NCBI RefSeq assembly: GCF_002119685.1 | Contig: NZ_CP021108.1 | Coordinates: forward strand, 2,976,001-3,040,000 | DNA from: Bordetella genomosp. 8 | Lineage (GTDB): Bacteria > Pseudomonadota > Gammaproteobacteria > Burkholderiales > Burkholderiaceae_B | Reading direction: 5' to 3' | DNA length: 64,000 nucleotides | Part shown: piece by piece, positions 8,024 through 17,092 of the stretch | Layout: each line of letters starts with the position of its first letter | Position numbering within the stretch: the stretch's first letter is position 1 | Notes under the pieces: generated by a model | Database searches by the model: none | What the model was told of the DNA's origin: nothing | Seen by the model: only the letters and a program-made list of their open reading frames with translations | Program-made: the position numbers and the translations under genes

Positions 8024-8938
8024 TTAATCGATGGCGGCGCGGCGGGCCTCGTCCTCGGCCGCCTGCTCGATCAGCACTTCGATGAATCTGTCCGCATGGG
8101 TGCGGCCCGGATCGAACCGGGAACGCACGACGCTGGGCGTCAGCAGGATTTCCTCGGCCAGGGGCAGGACCTGCAGATCGCTCCAGGCCAGGCCTTCGAC
8201 CGTGAACTCATCGACCATGGCGATGCCGGCCCCGGCGCGCACCAGCGCGCAGGCGCTGTCCGTCTGGTGGATATCGACGCGCGTCTTGATCGTGGCGCCC
8301 GCCTTGCGAAACGCCGCCGCGACCAATTGGCCGAAGGGTATTCCGGGATCGTGGGCGATGATCGGGTAACCGGCGAGGTCCTTGATGCCGACGCGATCCT
8401 GCCGTCCGAGCTCATGCCCGCGCGGGACGACGCACACCATGCGGCCCTGGGTGAAGGGCGACGCCACCAGATTGGCATGCTCCAGCGGCAGCACGGAAAC
8501 CGCCAGGTCCACCTTGTTGCTGAGGATCTCCTGCGCCATATGGTTCAGGAGCGTCTCGTGAAAGTGGATGCGTATCCCGGGATGGCGCTTCAGGAAGCGG
8601 GTGATGGCGCGGGGCATCAGGCCCTTGCTCAAACAGGGACTGGCGGACACGCTCAGCATGCCCGAAGGGCCTTGCGCCAGGTTCTGCGAAAACTCGTCCA
8701 CCTGCAATGCGTGCTGGTAGAAGTCTTCCACTTCGCGGAACAGGGCCTCGGCTTCCGGCGTCGGCACAAGCTTGCCCTTGACGCGATTGAACAGCGCCAG
8801 CCCCAGCGTCTGCTCGGTATGGGCCACGATACGGCTGATGGCCGGCTGCGACGTGAACAGTAGCCGGGACGCACCGTTGATGGAGCCGGTCAGCATGACG
8901 GCTCGAAAAACCTCCATTTGCCGCAGACGGAATTTCAC
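8024..8938 (-). CDS. LysR-family transcriptional regulator
   Basis: A 304-residue LysR regulator. The N-terminal winged HTH (about residues 1-60, with SINGASRLLFTSQPAISR) is followed by a periplasmic-binding-protein-like effector domain. The start is GTG 8938 with AGGAGG four bases upstream. It is transcribed in the same direction as the catabolic genes below it (121-base gap) and diverges from the enolase-superfamily gene at 9115. It may therefore control both sides. Effector unknown. Confidence 0.95.
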   Translation of the reverse strand: MKFRLRQMEVFRAVMLTGSINGASRLLFTSQPAISRIVAHTEQTLGLALFNRVKGKLVPTPEAEALFREVEDFYQHALQVDEFSQNLAQGPSGMLSVSASPCLSKGLMPRAITRFLKRHPGIRIHFHETLLNHMAQEILSNKVDLAVSVLPLEHANLVASPFTQGRMVCVVPRGHELGRQDRVGIKDLAGYPIIAHDPGIPFGQLVAAAFRKAGATIKTRVDIHQTDSACALVRAGAGIAMVDEFTVEGLAWSDLQVLPLAEEILLTPSVVRSRFDPGRTHADRFIEVLIEQAAEDEARRAAID

Positions 8939-9114
8939 CCGGCCTCCTGGTCGCGTCCTACGATGGCGAGCTCGATGTTAGCGCGCGGGCGCCAGCATGC
9001 CCGGGCGTGATCGAAGGATTCCAAAACATTATTTTCCCTTATCCTGGGACGCGCTTAAGGTGGGCTGTCCTGGCCGGGCTCCGCGGCCAGCTACAGCCAC
9101 GCTTGTGCGTCATC
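8939..9114. promoter_or_regulatory. Divergent intergenic region LysR / enolase-superfamily gene
   Basis: This 176-base gap is GC-rich except for an AT-rich island at about 9018-9048 (TCCAAAACATTATTTTCCC), the likely location of promoter elements and the LysR operator. No exact -35/-10 pair stands out and no small gene is seen. In-frame GTG 9007 could extend the downstream protein by 36 residues, but that extension looks non-coding. Confidence 0.4.
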
Positions 9115-10284
9115 ATGATCGATCGCATCGAAATCATCGTCACCGAATTGCCCGTGCGGGTGCAGCGCATCTTCTCCAGCGGCAGCTGGGACACCGGTCC
9201 CGCCGGCCACATCCTGGGCAAGCCCGTGCTGGTGCGCATACACGATGACGGCGTGGTGGGCTGCGCGCAGATCCGGCCCATCAGTCCCGGACACTTCCTG
9301 GCGGACACCACCCAGAGCGTGGTGTCCACCATCAAGGACATCTATGGTCCGGCTTTGCTGGGCCGGCGGATCTTTGATATCGAAGGCATCAACGAGATGT
9401 TCGACATGCGCCTCGCGGGCAATCCGTCGGCCCGCGCGGTGCTGGACATCGCCTTGCACGACGCCATGGGGAAAGCGCTGGGCGTACCCGTGCACGATCT
9501 GCTGGGCGGCCGAAACCAGCCACGCATTCCACTGGAATGGTCGGTCAGCCTGGCCGAGGACCCTGCCGCGATCGTGGCCGAGGCCACGCGGGCGGTGCGG
9601 GAATTCGGCGTCAAGGTGCTGTGCCTGAAGGCGGCCGACCGGCGCGGCTGGCGCCAGGACGTCAGGCACTTCGAACTGGTGCGCCAAGCGGTCGGCGACG
9701 ATGTCGTGATCGGGGTCGATCCCAATACAGGTTGGTCCTTGCCTGACGCATTGCGCGCGGTCGAGGCACTCAAGCGCTACGACCTGGGCTATATCGAGCA
9801 GCCGATCGCCCGCCGCGATCTGCAAGGCATGGCGGCGATCCGGCGCGCGGCCAATGGCATCCCGGTCATGGCCGACGAAGGACTGTTCACGCTGCAGGAC
9901 GCCTACGCCCTGGCGGAAGCGCGCGCCGTGGACGCGCTATGCATCAAGCTCTACAAGGTCGGCGGCCTGACGCCCGCCAGGAAAATCGCCGCCGTCGCGG
10001 AGGCGGCCAACATCATGCTCAATTGCGGCGGCTTGGCGGTGCAATCGCAGCTGGAGGCCGCGGCCGCCGCGCACTTCTACGCCAGCGTCCCCGCGCGCCG
10101 CATGATGGGCGCGGGTGAATTCCTGTTCGGCCTGAATGCCACCGCCCCCGACCCGCTGGTGCCCGAGACCGATTTCGTCGTGCGCGACGGCCACGTCGAT
10201 GTGCCGACAGGCCCCGGCCTGGGCGTGGTGATCGACGAGGCAGCCTTGCAAAAGCACACGCTGGCGCGCGAGGTGGTCGGCTGA
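9115..10284 (+). CDS. Mandelate racemase/muconate lactonizing enzyme family protein
   Basis: A 389-residue enolase-superfamily enzyme: an N-terminal capping domain then a TIM barrel. Mg ligands are Asp in GVDPNTGW, Glu in YIEQP and Asp/Glu in MADEG. The late-barrel Lys is in CIKLYKVGG. At the second barrel strand the usual KxK acid/base motif reads CLK (VKVLCLKAAD), so the first Lys appears to be Cys. Start ATG 9115 (MIDRIEIIV) gives the normal family length; its ribosome site is weak. It converges on the PrpF gene 6 bases downstream. Racemase, dehydratase and cycloisomerase activities are all possible. Confidence 0.92.
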   Translation: MIDRIEIIVTELPVRVQRIFSSGSWDTGPAGHILGKPVLVRIHDDGVVGCAQIRPISPGHFLADTTQSVVSTIKDIYGPALLGRRIFDIEGINEMFDMRLAGNPSARAVLDIALHDAMGKALGVPVHDLLGGRNQPRIPLEWSVSLAEDPAAIVAEATRAVREFGVKVLCLKAADRRGWRQDVRHFELVRQAVGDDVVIGVDPNTGWSLPDALRAVEALKRYDLGYIEQPIARRDLQGMAAIRRAANGIPVMADEGLFTLQDAYALAEARAVDALCIKLYKVGGLTPARKIAAVAEAANIMLNCGGLAVQSQLEAAAAAHFYASVPARRMMGAGEFLFGLNATAPDPLVPETDFVVRDGHVDVPTGPGLGVVIDEAALQKHTLAREVVG

Positions 10285-10290
10285 CGCCTG

Positions 10291-11436
10291 CTACCCGCGT
10301 ATCAGCAGGTTTCCTTCGAACAGGCGCCGCTGGGTGCGGTAGAACCCGCCGCGCACCACGTGCAAGGCGCCGTCCCGCCGCGTCACCTGGGCGGCGACCT
10401 TCAGCACCCCCGATGGCATGCCCAGGCGCAGGTCGCCGTCCGCGTCGCCGCCACGGCGGCAAGCCTGATGCACGATGCTGCCCTCGATGCGCGCCGCGGC
10501 CGCCAGGCACATCGACACTCCCAGGGGCAGCGCCCGATGGGGCTGGCCATTGGATATCACCCGCGCCATGACGTCCACCTCGTCTCCGTCCACCGGCGTG
10601 CCGGACAAGGTCGCGAACGGCGCGGGCGGGGCCACGAAGCCGATGAAGGGAACGGCGGTCCGGGCCGTGGCCTCGGCTTCGTCGCGCGCCAGTCCCATGC
10701 GCAGGGATGCCGCCACGCGTATGGCCGCCAGGCGCGCCATCAGCGCCGTGTCTTCCTCGATGGCGGCCGGCGTTTCCTTGCCCGTCAGGCCCAGGTCCGC
10801 CGCGCGCAGGAATACGCAGGCATTGCTGGCGTCGACCAGCGACGCCTCGATGGCCTCCCGCCCGGGGATCTCCAGCCGGTCCATCACGTTGCCGGTGGGC
10901 AGCAGCGCGCCCGTGGAGGCGCCGCCCGGATCGAGGAAATCGAGGCGCACCGGCGCGCCGCGTCCGTCCACGCCGGGAATCTCCAGGTCGCCATCGACCG
11001 CCGCCGTGCCGTCCTCGAGCGCGAAATGCGAGACGATGATCTTGCCGGTGTTGGTATTGTGGATGCGCACGCTGGCCTGGTCGCCGGACGTCCGCACCAG
11101 GCCTTCGTCGACGGCGAACGGCCCGACGGCGGACGACATATTGCCGCACAGCGGCTGGAAGTCGACATGCGCCTGCCTGATCAGCACCTGGGCGAATGTG
11201 TAGTCCACGTCGGCATCGGCGCGTGTCGGCGGACCCATGACGCAGACCTTGGACAGCGAGGACAGGCCGCCGCCCATGCCATCCAGTTGTCGCCCGTAGG
11301 CGTCGGGGCTGCCCATCGCGCCCAGGAAGAGGGGGGCCCAGGCCGACTGCTCGGCGGGCAGGTCGCGCCGGTGCAGCATCAGGCCTTTGCTGGTGCCGCC
11401 TCGGACGAAGACCGCGGGTATCCTGCGTTGCTTCAT
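10291..11436 (-). CDS. PrpF-family isomerase (2-methylaconitate / 4-oxalomesaconate / aconitate isomerase)
   Basis: A 381-residue PrpF protein. The family hallmark FVRGGTSKG is at the N-terminus, with DGMGGGLSSLSK and the substrate-loop CGNMSSAVGPFAV further on. PrpF enzymes shift double bonds in aconitate-like tricarboxylates. ATG 11436 has AGGAA four bases upstream; longer in-frame versions run into the Bug gene and are not credible. It is the last gene of the minus-strand cluster with LeuCD-like hydratase and TcuA-like dehydrogenase, so an aconitate or related tricarboxylate is the best substrate guess. Confidence 0.93.
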   Translation of the reverse strand: MKQRRIPAVFVRGGTSKGLMLHRRDLPAEQSAWAPLFLGAMGSPDAYGRQLDGMGGGLSSLSKVCVMGPPTRADADVDYTFAQVLIRQAHVDFQPLCGNMSSAVGPFAVDEGLVRTSGDQASVRIHNTNTGKIIVSHFALEDGTAAVDGDLEIPGVDGRGAPVRLDFLDPGGASTGALLPTGNVMDRLEIPGREAIEASLVDASNACVFLRAADLGLTGKETPAAIEEDTALMARLAAIRVAASLRMGLARDEAEATARTAVPFIGFVAPPAPFATLSGTPVDGDEVDVMARVISNGQPHRALPLGVSMCLAAAARIEGSIVHQACRRGGDADGDLRLGMPSGVLKVAAQVTRRDGALHVVRGGFYRTQRRLFEGNLLIRG

Positions 11437-11467
11437 GACGTTCCTGCCACGTTCGGGAGTTGGTGGA

Positions 11468-12454
11468 TCAATCGACGCTGGCGCCGGCCGCCGCCACGGC
11501 GACGCGCCACTTGGCGATTTCCGCGCGCAGAAAGGCGGCGAATTCCGCGGGTGTACCGGCGACGACCTCGTTGCCCTGCGCCACCATGCGTCTGCGGAAA
11601 TCGGCTTCGCTGGAAATGATCGCGACCTGGCGATTGAGCTTCTCGATGATGGCCGGCGCGGTGGCGGCGGGGGCAAGCAGGCCATACCAGGCTTCGGCGT
11701 CGTATCCGGACAGGCCCGATTCCGCCACTGTCGGCACATCGGGCAGCAGTGCCGATCGATGCGCGCCGGTGACGGCCAGCACCCGTACGCGGCCGTCGCG
11801 CAGCTGCGGCAGCACGGAAACCAATGCGCCCACGTAGACCTGGCAGCGGCCGGCCATCACGTCGTTCAGCGCGGCGATGGCGCCCTTGTACGGCACGTGC
11901 GTCATGTCCAGCCCCGCCATCCTGCAAAATATCTCGGGCGCCAGATGGTTCAGGGTGCCATTGCCCGCCGAGGCATAGCTGAGCTGGCCGGGACGGGCCC
12001 TGGCGTAGTCGATGAGCTCGCGCACCGTATGCACCGGCAGGTCGCGATTGACGACCAGCGCGTCGGCCACGCCGTTGACCAGGCTGATGGGAGCCAGGTC
12101 GCGTACGGTGTCATAAGGCAGCTTCTTGTACAAGGCGGGCGCGATAGCGAAACTGACGTCGGTCATCAGCAGCGTGTAGCCGTTGGGTTCCGCCTTGGCG
12201 ACGTGCGCGGCGGCCAGGGTCGTGCCGGCGCCGGGGCGGTTCTCCACCACGACAGGCACGTTCCAGGCCTCCGTCATCTTGCGCCCCAGGTCGCGCGCCA
12301 CGATGTCGGCACCGCCGCCGGGCGGATACACCACCACGATGGTGATCGGCTGGGAAGGATAGTCGCTACCCGAGGCGAGCGCCCGGCACGGCAGCGCCAG
12401 GCCGGCCAATGCGAGGCCGGCAAGTTCCCGCAACGCGCGCCGGCGGGCATTCAT
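11468..12454 (-). CDS. Bug-family (TTT) periplasmic receptor
   Basis: A 328-residue Bug receptor. The signal peptide starts MNARRRALRELAGLALAG and probably ends at CRALA. Family motifs are ITIVVVYPPGGG, VVVENRPGAGTTLAA, AEPNGYTLLM, NGTLNHLAP, HVPYKGAIA and LLPDVPTVAESG. ATG 12454 overlaps the stop of the LeuD-like gene by ATGA, implying translational coupling. That ties it to the tricarboxylate cluster, and tricarballylate/aconitate-like acids are the natural candidate ligands. Confidence 0.94.
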   Translation of the reverse strand: MNARRRALRELAGLALAGLALPCRALASGSDYPSQPITIVVVYPPGGGADIVARDLGRKMTEAWNVPVVVENRPGAGTTLAAAHVAKAEPNGYTLLMTDVSFAIAPALYKKLPYDTVRDLAPISLVNGVADALVVNRDLPVHTVRELIDYARARPGQLSYASAGNGTLNHLAPEIFCRMAGLDMTHVPYKGAIAALNDVMAGRCQVYVGALVSVLPQLRDGRVRVLAVTGAHRSALLPDVPTVAESGLSGYDAEAWYGLLAPAATAPAIIEKLNRQVAIISSEADFRRRMVAQGNEVVAGTPAEFAAFLRAEIAKWRVAVAAAGASVD

Positions 12455-12969
12455 CCGGCGGCCCCGCCCGCGGCCGCACGGCGCCTGGCCACTTCCGACT
12501 TGACCCAGCCGGTGACGCCCCCCAGGGCGATGATTTCCTGGATGAAGGGAGGCATGGGTTCGGCCTGGTATTCCTTGCCGTCCAGGACCACCTTGCCGGT
12601 CTTGGTATCGACCTCGATGACCTGCGCCTCCGTGGCCACGGCCGCGACTTCCGGGCTGATCAGGATGGGTAGCCCCAGGTCGATCGCCATGCGGTAGAAG
12701 GTGCGCGAGAAGCTGGCTGCGACGATGCAGGCGATACCCAGTGCCTTCAGGCCGAACGGCGCCTGTTCGCGGCCGGAACCGCACCCGAAGTTCTTGCCGG
12801 CGACGATCACGTCACCCTCGTTGACGCGGGCGGCGAAGCCCGGGTCCACCTCCTCGAAAATATGCCTGGCCAGGTCGGCCGGATTCAACAGCGACAGATA
12901 GCGGCCGGGGACCATCACGTCCGTGTCGACGCTGTCGCCGAGTTTGTGCACCTTGCCCTTGAGTTGCAT
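12451..12969 (-). CDS. LeuD-like aconitase-family small subunit (3-isopropylmalate dehydratase small subunit)
   Basis: A 172-residue swivel-domain subunit that pairs with the LeuC-like protein to form a (de)hydratase. Family motifs are DSVDTDVMVPGRYL, NFGCGSGREQAP and the substrate-contact region FSRTFYRMAIDLGLP. There is a strong AAGGAG site before ATG 12969. It follows the large subunit by 15 bases and overlaps the Bug gene at ATGA. Archaeal/bacterial-type LeuD homologs of this short form often serve homoaconitate, citraconate or other C-chain acids. Given TcuA and PrpF neighbours, leucine synthesis is unlikely here. Confidence 0.92.
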   Translation of the reverse strand: MQLKGKVHKLGDSVDTDVMVPGRYLSLLNPADLARHIFEEVDPGFAARVNEGDVIVAGKNFGCGSGREQAPFGLKALGIACIVAASFSRTFYRMAIDLGLPILISPEVAAVATEAQVIEVDTKTGKVVLDGKEYQAEPMPPFIQEIIALGGVTGWVKSEVARRRAAAGGAAG

Positions 12970-12984
12970 CGTCGTGCTCCTTGC

Positions 12985-14250
12985 CTATAGCGCGGCCGGA
13001 TCCATGATTTCGCCGGCCACGGCGGTGGCGGCAGCGACATAGGAATTGCCCAGGTAGACCTGGGCGCCCGCATGCCCGGCGCGTCCCTTGAAATTGCGGT
13101 TGATGGTGGCGAAAGCCACTTCGCCATCGTCCAGCGCGCCGTTGTGGCCACCGAAACACGCGCCGCAGGTCGGCGTGCTGACCGCCGCGCCGGATTCGAT
13201 GAATTGTTCGATCAGGCCTTCCTGCATGGCCTGCATATAGATCTTCTGCGTGGCGGGCACGATCATGGCGCGCGTGCCGCGCGCGATCTTGCGGCCCTTC
13301 AGGATGCTGGCGATCTGGCGCAGGTCCGTGATGGTGCCGTTGGCGCAATTGCCCATGTACACCTGGTCGACGTGCACCCCCTTGAGCTCGCCGACTTCCA
13401 CCACGTTCTCCGGAGAGTAGGGCTTGGCCACCATGGGCCGCAGCCTGCCCAGGTCGATGTCGTGGCGCGATGCGTACTGCGCGCCGGGATCGGGATTGAC
13501 CATGCGATAAGGGCGCTTGCAGGTCGCCGCGGCCCATTCCCTGGTGGCTTCGTCAGCGTCGAAGATGCCCGTCTTGGCACCGGCCTCCACCACCAGGTTG
13601 CAGACGGCCATGCGCTCGTCGATGTTCAGTTCGGCCAGCCCGGGGCCGCCGAACTCCATGGACTTGTACAAGGCGCCATCCACCCCGATGTCCTGCAGGA
13701 TTTTCAGGATGATGTCCTTGCCGGTGATGTGCGGCGCCTTTTTACCGTGCAGGTTGAAGCGCATGGACTCCGGCACGCGGAACCAGGTCTCGTCCAGCAC
13801 CATGATGGCCGCCATGCCGGACCAGCTCATGCCGGTGCCGAAGGCATTGAAGGCCCCGGCGGTGCCCGTATGCGAATCGCCGCCGCCGATCAGGTTGCCC
13901 GGGCCGATCAGGCCCAGCTCCGGCGCAAGCGTGTGTTCGATGCCACCCTTGCCGACGTCGTAGAAATGCTCGATACCCTTGTCCTGCGCGAAGCGGCGCA
14001 TATCGCGCAGCATGCGTGCCCCGGCAGCGCTGGGGGCCGGCGCGAAATGGTCGCAGACCAGTACCACCTTGTCGGGCACGGCAACCTTGCCACCGCCCAT
14101 GTTGGCAAAGTGGCGGAAGGCCACGGGCCCGTTGGCGTCGTTCAACAGCACCAGGTCGACACGGGCGCGCACCACATTGCCAGGTTCGACCTTGGTCTTG
14201 TCATCGATCGCATGCGCTTCCAGAATTTTTTCCGCGATAGTCTGCGCCAT
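12985..14250 (-). CDS. LeuC-like aconitase-family large subunit (3-isopropylmalate dehydratase large subunit)
   Basis: A 421-residue catalytic subunit of the LeuC/homoaconitase group. The 4Fe-4S ligands are Cys302 (GNCANGT), Cys362 and Cys365 (PTCGACFGG). The GGGDSHTGTAGAFN segment binds substrate. It uses dehydration/rehydration chemistry on a 2- or 3-hydroxy di/tricarboxylate. AAGGAG precedes ATG 14250. It lies between the TcuA-like gene and the LeuD-like subunit. It is shorter than the proteobacterial leucine-pathway LeuC (about 465-470) and resembles the archaeal-type enzyme, which supports a catabolic role. Confidence 0.93.
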   Translation of the reverse strand: MAQTIAEKILEAHAIDDKTKVEPGNVVRARVDLVLLNDANGPVAFRHFANMGGGKVAVPDKVVLVCDHFAPAPSAAGARMLRDMRRFAQDKGIEHFYDVGKGGIEHTLAPELGLIGPGNLIGGGDSHTGTAGAFNAFGTGMSWSGMAAIMVLDETWFRVPESMRFNLHGKKAPHITGKDIILKILQDIGVDGALYKSMEFGGPGLAELNIDERMAVCNLVVEAGAKTGIFDADEATREWAAATCKRPYRMVNPDPGAQYASRHDIDLGRLRPMVAKPYSPENVVEVGELKGVHVDQVYMGNCANGTITDLRQIASILKGRKIARGTRAMIVPATQKIYMQAMQEGLIEQFIESGAAVSTPTCGACFGGHNGALDDGEVAFATINRNFKGRAGHAGAQVYLGNSYVAAATAVAGEIMDPAAL

Positions 14251-14286
14251 GGCGCTGTCTCCTTTCGTTGTTGCCGTGGCGCCGCG

Positions 14287-15789
14287 CTAGCCCCGTGCGT
14301 GCGCGGCATATCGGCCCGCGCTGCCGCCGGCGAGCCTGCCGAACACGGCGCCGCTGGTCAGGCCGCTGGCGCCGGGATAGTTGAAATAGAAGATGCCCCC
14401 GACCATCTCGCCGGCCGCGTAGAGCCCGCGGATCACTTCGTCACCGGTGTTCATGACCTCGCCGTCGTTGCTGATCTTCAGGCCGCCGAAGGTGAAGGTC
14501 ACGCCACAGGTGATGGCGTAGGCCTGGAACGGCGGCTGGTCTATGGTCAGCGCCCAGTTGGACTTCGGCACGGGCAGGCCGCGCGTGCCCTTGCCGTCCT
14601 TGATGTTGGGATCGAATCTGACGCCGTCGTCGACCGCCGCGTTGTACTCGTGGATGGTCTTCAGGCAGGCGTCCGGATCGACGTCATCGAGCTTGCGCAC
14701 CAGTTCTTCCAGGGTGTCGGCCTGCACCTTGGTGACGTGGCGGGTGCGGTATTCGTCCAGCAGCAGGTGGGTCACCTTGGCGTCGTAGATCTGCCAGGCG
14801 AACTGGCCCGGCTGTTCCAGGATCAGATGGCCATACTTGGCGTAGGTGTAGTTGCGGATGTCCGCGCCTTCGTCCAGGAAACGCTTGCCCTGGCCATTGA
14901 CCATGATGCTGAAGGTGTAGCTGTGGCGTTGGAAGTGGGGCGTGATGTCCAGGTCGCCGAAGTCGGTGGCGTAGCGCTCCCAACCGACGGCGTGGCAACC
15001 CGACCAGTGGCCGTAGGGCTGCGCGCCGATCTTCAGCGCCATCGCCAGGCCGTCGCCCTGGTTGTAGCGGGTGCCACGCACCTTGGCCAGGTCCCAACCC
15101 TTGCCCAGGTAGCGCGTGCGCCACTCGGCATTGGCTTCGAAACCGCCGCAGGCCAGCACCACCGCGCGGGCGCGGATATCCACCATCCGCCCGTCGATGC
15201 GGGCGGTCACGCCGGAGACCCCATCCACGTCATGGATCAGGTCGCGCACCCAGGCGTCATAGACGATCCGTACGCCTTTCTTCGCGGCCGCCTTGTACAG
15301 GGCCTCGACCAGGCCCGGGCCGCCGCCCCAGGTGTTGAGCGGCGCGCCACCCCAGAACTTGAAACGCCCGTCGGTCTTGTAGGCCTGGCGACCGTAGTTC
15401 GGCTGGAACTTGACGCCTTGCGCCTTCATCCAGCGCATGGTCTCGTTGCTGCGCGTCACCAGGATTTCACAAAGGTCCGGATCGGTGCGGTGCTGCGTGA
15501 TGCGCGCCATGTCGTCGAAGAAATCGCTGTCGGTATAGGAACCGAAGTCGCTGGACGCGATTTCTTCCGGCGTCAGGTCGTCGCACAGCGCGACGATATC
15601 GGCCTCGCCGTCGTAGGCGAAACGTACCTTGCCGTCCGTATAGGCACTGTTGCCCCCGCGCTGTTCGAGCGGCGCGCGTTCAAGCAACAGCACCGATGCG
15701 CCTTGTTCGGCGGCGGACAGGGCCGCGCACAGGGCCGCGTTGCCGCCGCCGACGATCACGACGTCGTGGATGATGGCTTCTGGACTCAT
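14287..15789 (-). CDS. tcuA: FAD-dependent tricarballylate dehydrogenase-like protein (TcuA family)
   Basis: A 500-residue flavoprotein of the fumarate reductase/succinate dehydrogenase flavoprotein group, closest in pattern to TcuA. The FAD-binding motif is VVIVGGGNAALCAALSA at the N-terminus. AVVLACGGFEAN and the C-terminal GLYAAGEMVGG plus GASGLTSGAVFGR complete the FAD site. TcuA oxidises tricarballylate to cis-aconitate in the cytoplasm. Known systems need TcuB, a membrane Fe-S/haem protein, to reoxidise the flavin, and none is seen in the window. It is flanked by Bug receptors and by aconitase- and PrpF-family genes. The symbol is given by family resemblance, not proven substrate. Confidence 0.85.
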   Translation of the reverse strand: MSPEAIIHDVVIVGGGNAALCAALSAAEQGASVLLLERAPLEQRGGNSAYTDGKVRFAYDGEADIVALCDDLTPEEIASSDFGSYTDSDFFDDMARITQHRTDPDLCEILVTRSNETMRWMKAQGVKFQPNYGRQAYKTDGRFKFWGGAPLNTWGGGPGLVEALYKAAAKKGVRIVYDAWVRDLIHDVDGVSGVTARIDGRMVDIRARAVVLACGGFEANAEWRTRYLGKGWDLAKVRGTRYNQGDGLAMALKIGAQPYGHWSGCHAVGWERYATDFGDLDITPHFQRHSYTFSIMVNGQGKRFLDEGADIRNYTYAKYGHLILEQPGQFAWQIYDAKVTHLLLDEYRTRHVTKVQADTLEELVRKLDDVDPDACLKTIHEYNAAVDDGVRFDPNIKDGKGTRGLPVPKSNWALTIDQPPFQAYAITCGVTFTFGGLKISNDGEVMNTGDEVIRGLYAAGEMVGGIFYFNYPGASGLTSGAVFGRLAGGSAGRYAAHARG

Positions 15790-15885
15790 GGATTCTGCCT
15801 GCTCGTTTGATGTTCCATCCGGTGCTTCCGTCCGGGGCTACTGTCCGGGGCTTCGGACCGGTATTTCGGGTAAGGGAAAGGGCGG

Positions 15886-16893
15886 CTAGCGCGCGACGAT
15901 ATGTCCCTGCGCGATCACCTTCGCCCACTTGTCGATCTCGCTGTCGATGTACTTCCTGAATTCCTGCGCGCCGCCGGCATCGGCCGGCTCTATGCCCAGG
16001 GCCACCAGTTCGTTCAGCAGCACCTTGTCCTGCAGGCAGGCGACCAGCGCCTTGGTGAGCTTGTCCTGGATGGACTTGGGCGTGCCCGCGGGTGCCACGA
16101 TGCCGTACCAGGACGAGGCCTCGTAGCCCGGCACGCCGGCCTCGGCCACGGTCGGGACATCCGGCAAGGCGGGGCTGCGCTCGCGTGAACTGATCGCCAG
16201 CGGCACCACGCTTCCGTCCCTGGCGTGGCCGATGACGTCGGAAATGGCGCTGAAGGCGACGGGAACTTCACCGGCCATGACGGCGGTCGTCGCCGGCGCA
16301 CCGCCTTTGTAGGGGATGTGGATCAGCTTGACGCCTGTCATGGAGATGAACAGCTCCATGGCCATGTGAGTGATGTTGCCGACGCCGCCGGAGCCGTAGT
16401 CGACCTTGCCCTCGTGCTGCCTGGCGTATTCGATGAGTTCCTTGACCGATTTCACGGGCGCCTTGGGATTGGCGATCAGCACCGAAGGCCCATAGCCGAT
16501 CAGGGACAGTGGCGCGAAATCCTTGCGGATGTCGAAGGGCAGGGTGCGGAACAACGAAGGCATCGCCACCGTGGCGTTGGCCAGGTACAGCGTGTAGCCA
16601 TCGGGATCCGAGCGGGCGACGTAGCCCGCGCCGATATTGCCGGACGCGCCAGGCTTGTTGTCGATCACCACGGACGTGCCCAGCACCCGCGACAGCTGTC
16701 TTCCGACCAGCCGCGCCACGACGTCCGTGGCGCCGCCCGGTTCGAATCCCGAAATCAGGTGGATGGGGCGGGAAGGGTAGTCGGTCGCCGATTCGGCCGC
16801 GGCGGTGGCGGGACCGTTCGTGAACAGACAGACCGCGATCGCCAGGGCGGAGCCGACCCGCCGCGGCCAAGGTATACCTGGCGCGTTGCGCAT
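15886..16893 (-). CDS. Bug-family (TTT) periplasmic receptor
   Basis: A 335-residue Bug receptor. The signal peptide begins MRNAPGIPWPRRVGSALAIAV and ends near ATAAA. Family landmarks are IHLISGFEPGGATDVVAR, VIDNKPGASGNIGAG, DPDGYTLYLAN, IPYKGGAPATT and LPDVPTVAEAG. AGGAG lies seven bases before ATG 16893; longer in-frame starts cross the promoter region and are rejected. It is the promoter-proximal gene of the minus-strand TcuA/LeuCD/PrpF cluster and diverges from a CysB-type regulator. Confidence 0.95.
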   Translation of the reverse strand: MRNAPGIPWPRRVGSALAIAVCLFTNGPATAAAESATDYPSRPIHLISGFEPGGATDVVARLVGRQLSRVLGTSVVIDNKPGASGNIGAGYVARSDPDGYTLYLANATVAMPSLFRTLPFDIRKDFAPLSLIGYGPSVLIANPKAPVKSVKELIEYARQHEGKVDYGSGGVGNITHMAMELFISMTGVKLIHIPYKGGAPATTAVMAGEVPVAFSAISDVIGHARDGSVVPLAISSRERSPALPDVPTVAEAGVPGYEASSWYGIVAPAGTPKSIQDKLTKALVACLQDKVLLNELVALGIEPADAGGAQEFRKYIDSEIDKWAKVIAQGHIVAR

Positions 16894-17092
16894 GTTTTGT
16901 CTCCTGTTTGCCGCCGTGTCCGGCAGGCAATATCGTTCTGGTACTACACCTTGCGCGTGCCAGCGGGCGGCACGATCGCGGCGCGGCATCGCGTTCTTGC
17001 CGCTGGAAGAACGGTAGCAAGCGCTGTGATTCCCCGCCAGAATATTGTGTTATGTTGGTATTCATAATTCTTATCCTGGAGACAGCGTCATC
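16894..17092. promoter_or_regulatory. Divergent intergenic region Bug / CysB-type regulator
   Basis: A 199-base gap between divergent starts. An AT-rich block at about 17040-17076 (AATATTGTGTTATGTTGG... TTCATAATTCTTATCC) is the likely promoter/operator zone for both directions. The ribosome site for the regulator (GGAG) lies 11 bases before ATG 17093. No gene is seen. Confidence 0.4.

Noticed and set aside
13072..15810. 912-codon open frame on the plus strand
   Set aside because: It is antisense to the LeuC-like and TcuA-like genes, has the Arg/His/Gln-rich, low-complexity composition of a GC-rich shadow frame and no recognisable domain.
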